Shown piece by piece: positions 32,506-39,698 of a stretch of DNA of 39,698 nucleotides. The notes below the pieces were generated by a model. That model was not told the origin of the DNA, did no database searches, and saw nothing but the letters and a program-made list of their open reading frames with translations. The translations under genes and the position numbers were made by a program. The DNA is taken from positions 1 to 39,698 of the forward strand of contig CALJWR010000275.1 of the NCBI GenBank assembly GCA_937976685.1, given 5' to 3'. The stretch's first letter is position 1. Each line of letters opens with the position of its first letter. This DNA is from an uncultured Verrucomicrobiae bacterium. Lineage in GTDB: Bacteria; Verrucomicrobiota; Verrucomicrobiia; Limisphaerales; J093.

Positions 32506-34263
32506 TCACCGCCACGGCGTGAGGTGAACGCGCAGCCCCCGCGCCAGTGCTGGTTCGAGCAGCTCCCGGAGATCGCTCCACCGAACCCCGTCCCGCGCGA
32601 GAACCAGCAGAACCGCCGCCGGGCGCGGGGCCAGCAACTCAGCGAGACCGCCGGCTGGCAGCGGCGCAAATGGCGCCTGGTCCAGTTCTTCCGGCCAGAA
32701 CAGCCCCGGCGTGGCCCCCACCTCGCGGGCTGCAAACTCGACTCCCACACCGGACGAGGTCGCCTTCACCCGCAGTGCCACGGCCGTCGGAACGGGCGCC
32801 GGGGCGAAGGCGACCGCACCTGACGCCGGTCGGTTGGTCGGCGAGCCGGACGGCGCGACGTGCTGAACCAGATCGGCGAGTTCTGTCCGCAAAGCGCCGA
32901 ACTCCTCGGCCAGCGTGAACAGTTGTCCGAGGGTGACGGTATCGGCCGGTTCCACCGCCAAGACCACCTCCCAACCCAGATGCCGGCGCAAAGCCAGCAA
33001 ACCGGCCAGTTGTTGCAGGGGTTCGGACGCCGCTGCCCGGGCGGCAGCAGCGAGCCGGGGATCCGCCCAGCTCCAGCTTGCGTCCGGATGAATCTTAAGG
33101 CCCCAGTTCACCCGGCCGGGCGTGGGCGCGACCGGTTTGAGGGCGGCTGCCTGAGCCAGTTGCGCACGGAGGGCTTGCGCCTCGGCGGACAGCGGGGCAG
33201 CCGCCAGCGCGTCGAGCACTGGCCCCAACTCGCCCACGTACACGCGCAGCAGCCGCAACGGGGCGTTGCGCGTGCCGGGCCGTTGCGGGACCGCCGCGGC
33301 AGTCAACAGGGCGGACACTTCCTCCCGCCCGAGTTGCCAGCCGATGGCGAGCGCGTTTGAGGGCACACGAGGCTCAGCGTTGGTTCCCGCCGCCAGATCC
33401 ACGAACAAGCGGTACGAACCCAGGGCCTCCCCCTCCAACTGCTCTGCGCGAAGAGGAATCTCGCGCTCGAAGCTCCCGCCGGCCGGCAGGCGGATGGCTT
33501 CATAGTTGCCCTCGATCGCCGCGCTGCTCAGCGCCACCCGTTCGCCAGTGGCCGCCACAAACCACAATTGAAAGTCGTCCGGCCAGGCAAAGCCGGCCGC
33601 CGCGGAGCCGCGATTCACCACGCGCAGCGTCAACGGGGCCGTGCCAAGCGCCGGAACCGCTGCCGGCCCGGAGATCGTCAATTCGAGGCCCCTTGCCCTC
33701 GCCTGCCGTTCGCGGCGCGCGAGGTAGTCATCCACGCTGATCACGGCCACGGAAATCGGTCCCGTCTCCGCCGCCTCGCGCCACAGACGGGTTCCCCGGG
33801 GCACCTGGGGCTGCTGGTCGGGCAGCATGCCGGTGTACCGCCCCCGCAGATGATAGGTACCCGTCCGCGGCAGCCGCACCCAGTCGCTCAGGCGCGTGTC
33901 GAAATCGCGCGCCGCGCCGGGCTCGAGGCGTTCCGCCTTGGCGAACATGTGGGCCAGCGCCTGCCCGGGCGGAATGGGTTCAATCTCCCGGCCATCCAAG
34001 GTGACCGTGAGCCGCCCGTTCAGGCGGCAGCAGCCCTCCCACATGAATCCCAGCGGTTCGGATGAGACGTTTCGGAACCGCCAATACAATGGAATCGTGT
34101 CGCCGATGACGTACGTTTCGGCGGGCGGAATGACCAACTCCGCCTCGACCGGCAAGGCGGCCTGCGCCCGGGACACGGTGCCGGTCACAAGCAGGAGACT
34201 GAGGCACAGCCTCGCGAGCGTTCCGCCGGGCAACGGCCGGGTTAATGGGAACTGGGCTGGCAT
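32506..34263 (-). CDS. Secreted protein of unknown function, last gene of ABC cassette
   Basis: A 585-residue exported protein; signal peptide LARLCLSLLLVTGTVSRAQA at about residues 16-35. Mature layout: an Ig-like beta domain about 38-120 (VIPPAETYVIGDTIPLYWRFRN, CCRLNGRLTVTLDG); a second Ig-like domain about 195-290 (LTISGPAAVPALGTAPLTLRVVN, GSFEREIPLRAEQL); an Ala/Leu-rich helical stretch about 315-370; and a C-terminal alpha/beta part. The last contains two strand-helix units (EVVLAVEPADTVTLGQLFTLAEEFG and AAVLLVLARDGVRWSDLRELLEPAL) that look faintly like ExbD/TolR periplasmic units. No enzyme motif. The ATG at 34263 lies 27 bases after the LamG-like gene. Function unknown; co-transcription with the ABC transporter is likely. 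Confidence 0.7.
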   Translation of the reverse strand: MPAQFPLTRPLPGGTLARLCLSLLLVTGTVSRAQAALPVEAELVIPPAETYVIGDTIPLYWRFRNVSSEPLGFMWEGCCRLNGRLTVTLDGREIEPIPPGQALAHMFAKAERLEPGAARDFDTRLSDWVRLPRTGTYHLRGRYTGMLPDQQPQVPRGTRLWREAAETGPISVAVISVDDYLARRERQARARGLELTISGPAAVPALGTAPLTLRVVNRGSAAAGFAWPDDFQLWFVAATGERVALSSAAIEGNYEAIRLPAGGSFEREIPLRAEQLEGEALGSYRLFVDLAAGTNAEPRVPSNALAIGWQLGREEVSALLTAAAVPQRPGTRNAPLRLLRVYVGELGPVLDALAAAPLSAEAQALRAQLAQAAALKPVAPTPGRVNWGLKIHPDASWSWADPRLAAAARAAASEPLQQLAGLLALRRHLGWEVVLAVEPADTVTLGQLFTLAEEFGALRTELADLVQHVAPSGSPTNRPASGAVAFAPAPVPTAVALRVKATSSGVGVEFAAREVGATPGLFWPEELDQAPFAPLPAGGLAELLAPRPAAVLLVLARDGVRWSDLRELLEPALARGLRVHLTPWR

Positions 34264-34290
34264 GGACGATGGGAACTCAGGGTAACGAGC

Positions 34291-34932
34291 CTATCTCTCA
34301 GCGGCGAGCGTCACCGTCAGATCGTCGTAGGCGATCGGTGTGCCGGCGAACGGACTGCCGAAGATGCCCGCCTGCCCGTTCCGCGGCTCCTCCTTCACCT
34401 CCAGCGAGATCAGCCATCCGTCGGGCGCTGTGCTTCCCTCTGCCCAGGCGCGGCCTTCGATCTTCCAACGGCCGTCCTCGACCTTGCGCGCCTGCAGTTG
34501 CAGGTGCGTCCATCGGCCCGATTGCCAGTCGAAGGGCACACCGGCTTGACGTTCCTCGCCGCGCCACAACTCGAGTTCCTTTTTGCCCGGGCTCACCTGG
34601 AGGCGGTAGCCGCTCACGCCGCCCAACCCGATGGCAAAGGTCGGGAACCGCCGGCCCTTCGCCGTGCCGAGAACCCGCGCACTGACCCGCACGCCGTCCC
34701 GTTGCGCCGGACCGAACAGCGCGCCGTACGATTCCAGCGGCGCGCCGGGCAGTTCGAGAAACCGGTTGCCGCCGTCCTCCCGGACGGCGAACCCGCCGTC
34801 CAACACGCGCAAGCCGGCGGGCGCCTTGCCGACCTCGGCGTTGCTGAAGTCCGTTTGAAACAGCGGCGCTTCGGCCGCGAGGAATTGCACGGCGACCACG
34901 CCGCCCATGATCCATTGCCACGTCGTCTTCAT
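34291..34932 (-). CDS. Secreted LamG/concanavalin-like domain protein
   Basis: A 213-residue exported protein from the ATG at 34932, which places a signal peptide directly at the start (MKTTWQWIMGGVVAVQFLAA). An alternative ATG at 34947 overlaps the permease stop by eight bases and would be translationally coupled. The mature chain is a single jelly-roll (DUF1080/LamG-type) domain: PLFQTDFSNAEVGKAPAGLRVLDGGFAV, GYRLQVSPGKKELELWRGEE, WTHLQLQARKVEDGRWKIEGRAW and a final PIAYDDLTVTLAAE. Such domains bind glycans or act as hydrolase-associated modules; no catalytic residues are evident. Genes for an FtsX-type permease and another secreted protein flank it in the same orientation. Confidence 0.75.
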   Translation of the reverse strand: MKTTWQWIMGGVVAVQFLAAEAPLFQTDFSNAEVGKAPAGLRVLDGGFAVREDGGNRFLELPGAPLESYGALFGPAQRDGVRVSARVLGTAKGRRFPTFAIGLGGVSGYRLQVSPGKKELELWRGEERQAGVPFDWQSGRWTHLQLQARKVEDGRWKIEGRAWAEGSTAPDGWLISLEVKEEPRNGQAGIFGSPFAGTPIAYDDLTVTLAAER

Positions 34933-34939
34933 CGAAAAG

Positions 34940-37900
34940 TCAGTCATTCCGCAGCGCGTCCACCAATCTTCCTCGCATGGCCGCCTCCGTGGCGAGCCAC
35001 GTCCACAGCGCGCCGTTCAGCAGCACCGCTGCCAGCGTCAGCGCCAGAGACGCTCCCGGTGGCTGGGCCCCCGGAGCGAGCAGCGACGGCAGCACGGCCA
35101 CCAGCGCCGCCAACACGCCCAGACCCAGGCCCACCCCCAACAGCGCCCCGTGCTCCGCCAGCACCAGCTTCTTCAGTGCCGGCCGGCGCAACCCCAAGGC
35201 CAGCAGGACGGCGAGTTCGCCGCGCCGTTCCATCACGTTGCGCAACACGACCACGCCCAGCCCCACGCTGCCGAGAACCAGTCCCAGGCCACCCAGAATC
35301 TGGAAAGTGCCCAGATAAGTGTTCTGCACCGCGTTGAAGGCCGCCAGCCGCTCCACCGTCCGCGTCGCCTCAAAGCCGAGGTCTTTCAGGGCCCGCGTCA
35401 ACTCGGCCGCCACTGCATCCAACCGTTCGGCCGGCGCGTCAATCAGGAACATCTGGTAGCCGGTCGCCGACGGAAATCGTGCGATGAACTCGTCCTCCGC
35501 GATCAGCAAATTGCCTTGCAGAATCGAGTTCGCCACCGCCCCCACCAGCCGCAGCTTGAACTCGCGCCCCCGCTCGTCGGTGTAAGGGATGACGTCGCCC
35601 ACTTTCTTGCCCAAAGCCCACTGGATGGACGCCGCATCCCCGATCGCCGCCACTTCATCGTCAGCCAGCGGCGCTCCGCGTGTGGGATAAAACTCGCCCC
35701 GTAGCAAGGCCTTCCAGGGCGCTTGCGGATCGGCCCCGTCCGCCAGCTTGGTGAAGGTGAACCGCCCGGCAAGCGCTTCCGGCCGCACGCCCAGCAAACG
35801 CGGCTTCTGCGCGCGGTTCAGATTCAGGCAACTGGCGTCATCCCCGGCACGGACACGCAGTTGCACGAACCCCACCCCGGCGAGGGTGTTGGTGTCCACA
35901 TTGTACTCCTCGCGGCCTTTGGCGCTGTTGAGGTCCTCGACTACCGGCTGGGTCGCCTCGCCGAGAAGCGCAAAGCCGCCCGTTCCCGAGGTTCGCGAGC
36001 CAGCGTCACGCACCGCCTCGAGCCGGAAAACGCTGATCGAAGCAATGAGGAAACTGCCGCACGCCAGCAGACCAATCACGGCCAGGCTGCGCCGACGACG
36101 CCGCGTGGCGCTGCGAACACCCAGCCCGCCAATCGTCAGTCGCGCCGCCTCGGCCGCCGAGCCCAGGTGCGTCAACCACGCCGAGGCCGCCGCCAACCCC
36201 CCCGCCAACAACAGCGCGCCCGACCCGAAGAACAGCCCCGCCGCCCCCGCGCCCGGATTCATCATGCCCCACACCAGCAGGGCCAGTGCGCCCGCGGCGC
36301 CCGCAATCGCCAGCCACTTTGCGCGCGAGTGGACGGGCGCATCTCCCGACAACGGGCCCGCGACCGACTCGAGTTCACCCTCGCTGGCCAGCAATTCGCG
36401 GGCGGGCCGCGCCACCTGCCGCCGCAGGGCCAGCCACATCGTCACCACAGTGACCACCACCGCCACCACGGCGCCGGCGATGACCGTGCGAGTTTCCAAC
36501 GCGTACAGAAGGCTCGCGCCCGCGACCCCGTCCCGCCATACCGTGTTGAGCCCGCGCACCATCGCTTGGGCATACCACGCGCCGCCCCACGCGCCCAGGG
36601 CGGCGCCCAGCACCGCCAGCGCCGCGCCTTCGGTCAGCAACAATCGTTTGACCTTCCCCGGCGTGAAGCCCACCGCCAGCAGCGTCCCCACCTCGCCGGC
36701 GCGTCGTTCGATTCCGAACTGGAACAACACCGACATCAAGAGCAGCGCCGCCGCGATCAGGAAGAAGCTGAAGCCCAGAAACAACTGGCCGAAGTCCTGC
36801 GCCTGAGTACTGGCGGCCAGCGCCTGCGCCCGCACCGGCTCGAACTTCAACCCAAACCACGCCGGGTCGAGCGCCTGCATCAGCAGCGGCCGCACGTTTT
36901 GCAGAACGGACGCCAGGAGGCGGTCCTGACCCGGAGCAGGATGGGAGGCGACGGCCGCGTGCGAAGGCGGCGCGGCATAGAAACGGACCGCCGTGAGATT
37001 GCCGAAGCGGTTCTCCCACAGCTTTTGTCCGGCCGCGAGCGTGATGATCGCCTTCGGCGTGCCGCGATAGGTGTCCCAGTACTGTTCGTCCTTGTCCCGA
37101 ATCGCGTCCGCGCTGATGGGCAGGCCGGTATCCCAGTCGCGGCAGTTGTCCGCGTCGGTCATGCCGGGGAAGTCGGGCATCAGATCCCGATCCAGCGCGC
37201 CGGCGTTCATCGGGAGGACGGCCCGGACGCGAAAGGTCGCCGACCGTTCATCGAGAGCGCGCGAAGGTCCCACCACGAAGTACTTCAAGGACAGTTCATC
37301 GCCCGCCTTGGCCCCGAGATCCTCCGCCAGCCATTCGGTGATCAGAATCTCATCATCGGCCATGTCAGGCGGCGTCACGGGCGCGCCGGCCGCGGTGACC
37401 ATCGAGTATGGGGTGGCGCGCTCGCCCACTCGCAACTCGTTCACGAAGTAGGTCAACACTCCCACCGGCCGGACAAACGGCATCATCCGCGAGAGCCGGG
37501 CCGCGACTGAATTGGTCTGCGAACCAAACACCGCTTCCGCCACCGGGCTGTCCAGGAACACGCGCGGCGTGCGCAGCTCGACTGCCCGTGCGGCCGGCAC
37601 CTCGCGCAATTCCAGTTCGGCGTCCGCAAGATTGGCGCGTTGGGCGAGCGCGGCGGACGCCGTTGGCAGCAGCGCAGCCGGCGCCTGGGCTTGGCTGACC
37701 ATAACCACCGGCCCGGAGGGGCCCGTCGTCACCGTGCGCCCGGGAACCGGCGCGGCCGACTGGCCGCCCACCAGCATCAGGTTGGCCCGGTTGGTCGCCC
37801 CAACGCGCTGCCCGAGGAAGGCAAGCGAGACGAACGCGTTCAGCGGCGGCAGTTGATTCGCCGCCAGGCTGAACCGTCCGCCATGCGCGTCCGGCACGAT

Positions 37901-38470
37901 GTCCGCCACGCGCAGGCGCAGCGCCACCGAGGTGTTTTCCTGGGGCGCGAGCGGCGCGTCCCGGGAGAGCGCGGTAGGCCTCTGCACGCGGAACAAAACG
38001 CTGTCGCCGGCCTTGACCCGCAACTGCCGCGCCAGGGCTTCATTCACCCGCACCGCGTCGGGCGGGATTTCGGCAACGCCCGCCGGTTCGCTCGCCAACT
38101 GCCAGAAACGCCCGTCCACGCCGTAGATGGTGACACCGTTGGCGCGAGCGGTGCCGTCGCCGGCGGTCGCCACGGCCGGCAGTTGCAGCGCCGGGGCCAC
38201 GACCGGCGGTTGCGGAACGCCCTGCCCACGAAGGCCCATCTGGACTTCGCCCGCCAGCGCCGCGCGGAACATCCGGTCGCCGGTGGCCAGCGCCAATTCC
38301 GTCTTGCCCAGCCGTAGCAGGGCGAGGCGCTGGAGCGACGCCCGGACGGAATCCCCGACCACGAGCGCCCCGATCAAGACCGCGCTCGCCACCGTCGCCC
38401 CCAGCAGCGCGCCCAAGTGCGCCCGGGCGTGGAAACCGAGGCTCCGGCGAATGAGATGCAGCGTGCTCAC
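34940..38470 (-). CDS. Giant FtsX-type ABC transporter permease
   Basis: A 1176-residue inner-membrane protein with about ten transmembrane helices. One sits at the N-terminus (ALLGATVASAVLIGALVVG), followed by a very large extracytoplasmic domain (about 45-575). Three more form the first FtsX unit (FFLIAAALLLMSVLFQFGI, GAALAVLGAALGAWGGAWYAQAM, VIAGAVVAVVVTVVTMWLALRR). Two extra helices follow (about 715-775), then LAVIGLLACGSFLIASISVF, a second periplasmic domain (about 830-1050), and the final FtsX unit with three helices (LGGLGLVLGSVGLGVVVLRNVMERRGELAVLLALG). ERRAGEVGTLLAVGFTPGKVKRLLL and the matching MERRGELAVLLALGLRRPALKKLVL are the paired coupling loops. The ATPase gene overlaps its start by four bases. 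It probably extrudes or moves lipid/lipoprotein-like substrates. Confidence 0.9.
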   Translation of the reverse strand: MSTLHLIRRSLGFHARAHLGALLGATVASAVLIGALVVGDSVRASLQRLALLRLGKTELALATGDRMFRAALAGEVQMGLRGQGVPQPPVVAPALQLPAVATAGDGTARANGVTIYGVDGRFWQLASEPAGVAEIPPDAVRVNEALARQLRVKAGDSVLFRVQRPTALSRDAPLAPQENTSVALRLRVADIVPDAHGGRFSLAANQLPPLNAFVSLAFLGQRVGATNRANLMLVGGQSAAPVPGRTVTTGPSGPVVMVSQAQAPAALLPTASAALAQRANLADAELELREVPAARAVELRTPRVFLDSPVAEAVFGSQTNSVAARLSRMMPFVRPVGVLTYFVNELRVGERATPYSMVTAAGAPVTPPDMADDEILITEWLAEDLGAKAGDELSLKYFVVGPSRALDERSATFRVRAVLPMNAGALDRDLMPDFPGMTDADNCRDWDTGLPISADAIRDKDEQYWDTYRGTPKAIITLAAGQKLWENRFGNLTAVRFYAAPPSHAAVASHPAPGQDRLLASVLQNVRPLLMQALDPAWFGLKFEPVRAQALAASTQAQDFGQLFLGFSFFLIAAALLLMSVLFQFGIERRAGEVGTLLAVGFTPGKVKRLLLTEGAALAVLGAALGAWGGAWYAQAMVRGLNTVWRDGVAGASLLYALETRTVIAGAVVAVVVTVVTMWLALRRQVARPARELLASEGELESVAGPLSGDAPVHSRAKWLAIAGAAGALALLVWGMMNPGAGAAGLFFGSGALLLAGGLAAASAWLTHLGSAAEAARLTIGGLGVRSATRRRRRSLAVIGLLACGSFLIASISVFRLEAVRDAGSRTSGTGGFALLGEATQPVVEDLNSAKGREEYNVDTNTLAGVGFVQLRVRAGDDASCLNLNRAQKPRLLGVRPEALAGRFTFTKLADGADPQAPWKALLRGEFYPTRGAPLADDEVAAIGDAASIQWALGKKVGDVIPYTDERGREFKLRLVGAVANSILQGNLLIAEDEFIARFPSATGYQMFLIDAPAERLDAVAAELTRALKDLGFEATRTVERLAAFNAVQNTYLGTFQILGGLGLVLGSVGLGVVVLRNVMERRGELAVLLALGLRRPALKKLVLAEHGALLGVGLGLGVLAALVAVLPSLLAPGAQPPGASLALTLAAVLLNGALWTWLATEAAMRGRLVDALRND

Positions 38471-39162
38471 AGCGGCGAGAGCCGGCCATCGCGCATCTCG
38501 AGCACGCGCTCGAGGCGATGCGCCAGTTCGAGGGAGTGAGTGACAACGATCAACGTCAGGCGCAGTTCCCGGTTCAACTCGACCAGCAGTTGACCGAGGT
38601 TGTCCGCGCTGACGCGATCCAGCGCGCCCGTGGGTTCATCCGCCAGCAGCAGGCGCGGCTCGTTAATCAGCGCGCGCACCACCGCCACCCGTTGGCGCTC
38701 GCCCCCAGAAAGCTGGCCCGGCCGATGCCGCAACCGCCCACCGAGCCCGACACGCTCCAGCAGCCGTTTTGCCCGCTCCGGCGCGCCGTCGCGCACCACT
38801 TCGTTGCGGGTCGCCAGCGTGGGCACGAGCACGTTCTCCAGCACCGTGCATTGCGGCAGCAGATGATGCGCCTGAAAGACAAAACCGATCCGACGGTTCC
38901 GGACCTCGGCGAGTTGTACCTCGTTCAGACGCGTCAATTCCTCGCCCTCCAGGAGCACGCTGCCGCGGGTCGGCAGGTCCAGCGTGCCGATGACGTTCAG
39001 CAACGTGGTCTTGCCCGAGCCCGACGGCCCGATGATCGCCAGCGCCTCGCCCCGGGCAACATCGAGACTGACGTCGCGCAACACGGGGAGCGCCTCGCCC
39101 ACCGGCGAAGCAAAGTATTTGCTGACCTCCTTCAACCGGAGCATCGGTTCGGACTCTGCCAT
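38467..39162 (-). CDS. ABC transporter ATP-binding protein, LolD/MacB type
   Basis: A 231-residue ATPase driving the adjacent permease. Walker A IIGPSGSGKTTLLN at about residues 42-55, Q-loop VFQAHHLLPQCTVLENVLVP, signature LSGGERQRVAVVRAL, Walker B LLLADEPTGALD and switch His in LIVVTHSLELAHRL. The TRLNEVQLAEVRNRRIGFVFQ stretch is typical of the MacB/LolD/FtsE subgroup used with FtsX-type permeases. The ATG at 39162 (MAESEPMLRLKEVSKYF) opens the four-gene minus-strand cassette; its stop overlaps the permease start (ATGA, 38467-38470). Confidence 0.95.
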   Translation of the reverse strand: MAESEPMLRLKEVSKYFASPVGEALPVLRDVSLDVARGEALAIIGPSGSGKTTLLNVIGTLDLPTRGSVLLEGEELTRLNEVQLAEVRNRRIGFVFQAHHLLPQCTVLENVLVPTLATRNEVVRDGAPERAKRLLERVGLGGRLRHRPGQLSGGERQRVAVVRALINEPRLLLADEPTGALDRVSADNLGQLLVELNRELRLTLIVVTHSLELAHRLERVLEMRDGRLSPL

Positions 39163-39533
39163 GCGCGCAACCTAGGTTAGAAAGCCCGCCGGACAAACCG
39201 CAAATTCCCGGTGCGGATCGAGCTTGATTTGGGAAAGAAGGCCGACGCCAAGGGGGCGATCCCGTCGCCACGGGAAAACGGAATCCGAACCGCCGCTTGG
39301 GACCCGGCTCGCCCGTTACCAGCCGCTTGGGCCGCCGGAATGACGCCGCTCCGGAAAAGCGTGTCAACGCGACGATCACCTTGCCTGATGTTGCTTCGCG
39401 TCATTCGCTGAGGATGACTAGGGGTATTTACCCCTATTGGCAATTCTGTTGGTCCTGATAAGGGTGTGAGTGCGGCCGGCGGTGGCAGCCTGCCCCGCCG
39501 CCCGGAAACGAACCAAGCGAACAACTAAGCAAC
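39163..39533. other. Intergenic region upstream of the ABC cassette and the right-edge reading frame
   Basis: 371 bases with no supported gene. Its left part must hold the ABC cassette promoter (minus strand); no clear boxes were found. Its right part holds the perfect palindrome at 39419-39436 and, beyond it, the leader AACCAAGCGAACAACTAAGCAAC before the ATG at 39534, which resembles the leader of the secreted protein at 16461. Confidence 0.45.
39419..39436. promoter_or_regulatory. Perfect palindromic operator-like site
   Basis: TAGGGGTA-TT-TACCCCTA: perfect 8-base arms with a 2-base centre, 98 bases before an ATG at 39534. The two-base spacer is too short for an RNA hairpin loop of full arms, so a binding site for a dimeric regulator is more plausible. 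Two-fold symmetric G4/C4 half-sites of this length fit LuxR/NarL- or Crp-like dimers in general; the regulator is unknown. Just downstream, TTGGCA...GATAAG could be a weak promoter. Confidence 0.55.
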
Positions 39534-39674
39534 ATGCAACGAGCCATCAACCTTCGACGCGCCGCGCCTTGCGCCGCGGAGCCCTTCTCTCACCGCTGGC
39601 CCAGGCTCCCGCTCAGGTCCCGGCCCAGGGTGTACGTCACCAAGGGCAGGTTGCCGCCACTCCCCGCCGGGTAG
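39534..39674 (+). pseudogene. Short broken reading frame after the palindrome
   Basis: ATG at 39534 opens a 46-codon frame (starting MQRAINLRRAAPCAAE) ending in TAG at 39672. Only the first part, to about 39580, looks like its own sequence; the rest is the antisense of an Rhs C-terminus. The leader and operator-like site upstream suggest this was the start of a larger gene, cut off by a rearrangement. It could also be chance. Confidence 0.3.
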
Positions 39675-39698
39675 GCGTAGGTGAAGGTGCCGGCGGTG
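39590..39698 (-). pseudogene. C-terminal fragment of an Rhs/YD-repeat-type protein (continues beyond window)
   Basis: Read on the minus strand from the window edge: TAGTFTYAYPAGSGGN, then LPLVTYTLGRDLSGSLGQR and a TGA at 39590-39592. FTYAYPAGSGG resembles a YD repeat, and VTYTLGRDLSGSL matches the Rhs core, which normally continues SLQGAGGIGGLL. Here it stops just after SL, so the protein appears truncated before the polymorphic C-terminal toxin region. Only 35 codons are visible, so the call depends on that one motif. Confidence 0.5.

Noticed and set aside
35723-37510. 595-codon open frame antisense to the FtsX-type permease
   Set aside because: Pure Arg/Gln/His-rich translation; the permease frame is continuous with clear helices and domain structure.
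39438-39470. Sigma-54-like promoter (TTGGCA...TTGG) after the palindrome
   Set aside because: The spacing between the GG and the TTG-type elements is off by about one base and the downstream GC is missing, so the match is too weak.
1-39698. tRNA or rRNA genes, CRISPR arrays, intact transposases
   Set aside because: Looked for tRNA-like GGTTCGA loops with cloverleaf context, regular spaced repeats and transposase motifs; none was convincing.

Overview
The window is high-GC bacterial chromosome that most resembles Verrucomicrobiota, probably the Pedosphaera/Limisphaerales side (inference). The grounds are: an H-X9-DG pseudopilin beside a LamG/Calx-beta secreted protein, Tat-exported Gfo/Idh/MocA and metallophosphoesterase proteins, a carbamoyltransferase-SxtJ pair, GTP-type PEP carboxykinase, an Rhs fragment carrying a DLSGSL motif, and start codons mostly without a recognisable Shine-Dalgarno sequence. 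I found no rRNA, tRNA, CRISPR array or intact insertion sequence. The first and last genes run off the window.

Layout, left to right. (1) 1-2211 (+): the 3' part of a NodU/CmcH-type carbamoyltransferase overlapping a small SxtJ-like membrane protein. (2) 2379-5378 (-): an NhaD-type Na+/H+ antiporter and an enlarged CvpA-family membrane protein. (3) 5742-7007 (+): an outer-membrane beta-barrel-like protein, overlapping tail-to-tail with (4) 7001-10629 (-): an SLC13/DASS anion symporter, a response regulator and a histidine kinase with a cyclic-nucleotide-binding-like sensor, apparently one operon. (5) 10823-13497 (+): nadA, an NAD-dependent sugar epimerase (overlapping nadA) and an AMMECR1 protein, converging on (6) 13508-15373 (-): a large membrane-anchored repeat protein. 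(7) 15549-21672 (+): pseudopilin, 880-residue LamG/Calx-beta secreted protein, Tat-exported metallophosphoesterase and a coniferyl-aldehyde-type dehydrogenase. (8) 21669-23090 (-): a Tat-exported Gfo/Idh/MocA oxidoreductase. (9) About 23190-23960 (+): an orphan, truncated Mu-like phage head protein gene. (10) 24007-26447 (-): three overlapping or closely packed lipoprotein genes (COG3014, YcfL/DUF1425, LpoB). (11) 26794-31479 (+): an uncharacterised nucleic-acid-binding-like protein, exported MsrA and PckG. (12) 31691-32296 (-): a 2-Cys peroxiredoxin with a clear terminator. (13) 32506-39162 (-): a four-gene cassette of ABC ATPase, giant FtsX-type permease and two secreted proteins. (14) 39419-39698: a perfect palindromic operator-like site, a short broken reading frame and an antisense Rhs C-terminal fragment.

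Much of the window is concerned with the cell envelope and export: three lipoproteins, an outer-membrane barrel, a pseudopilin, two LamG-type secreted proteins, two Tat substrates, and ABC and ion transporters. Central metabolism contributes nadA (NAD synthesis), pckG (gluconeogenesis) and redox repair (msrA, peroxiredoxin).

The places most worth a second look are: the SLC13-RR-HK cassette, with unusual insertions in both transporter and kinase; the 639-residue protein with three Cys/His clusters and a winged helix split by a Pro/Ala linker; the ABC-permease/secreted-protein cassette; and the right edge, where a perfect 8-2-8 palindrome precedes a gene start that is cut off by an antisense Rhs tail.
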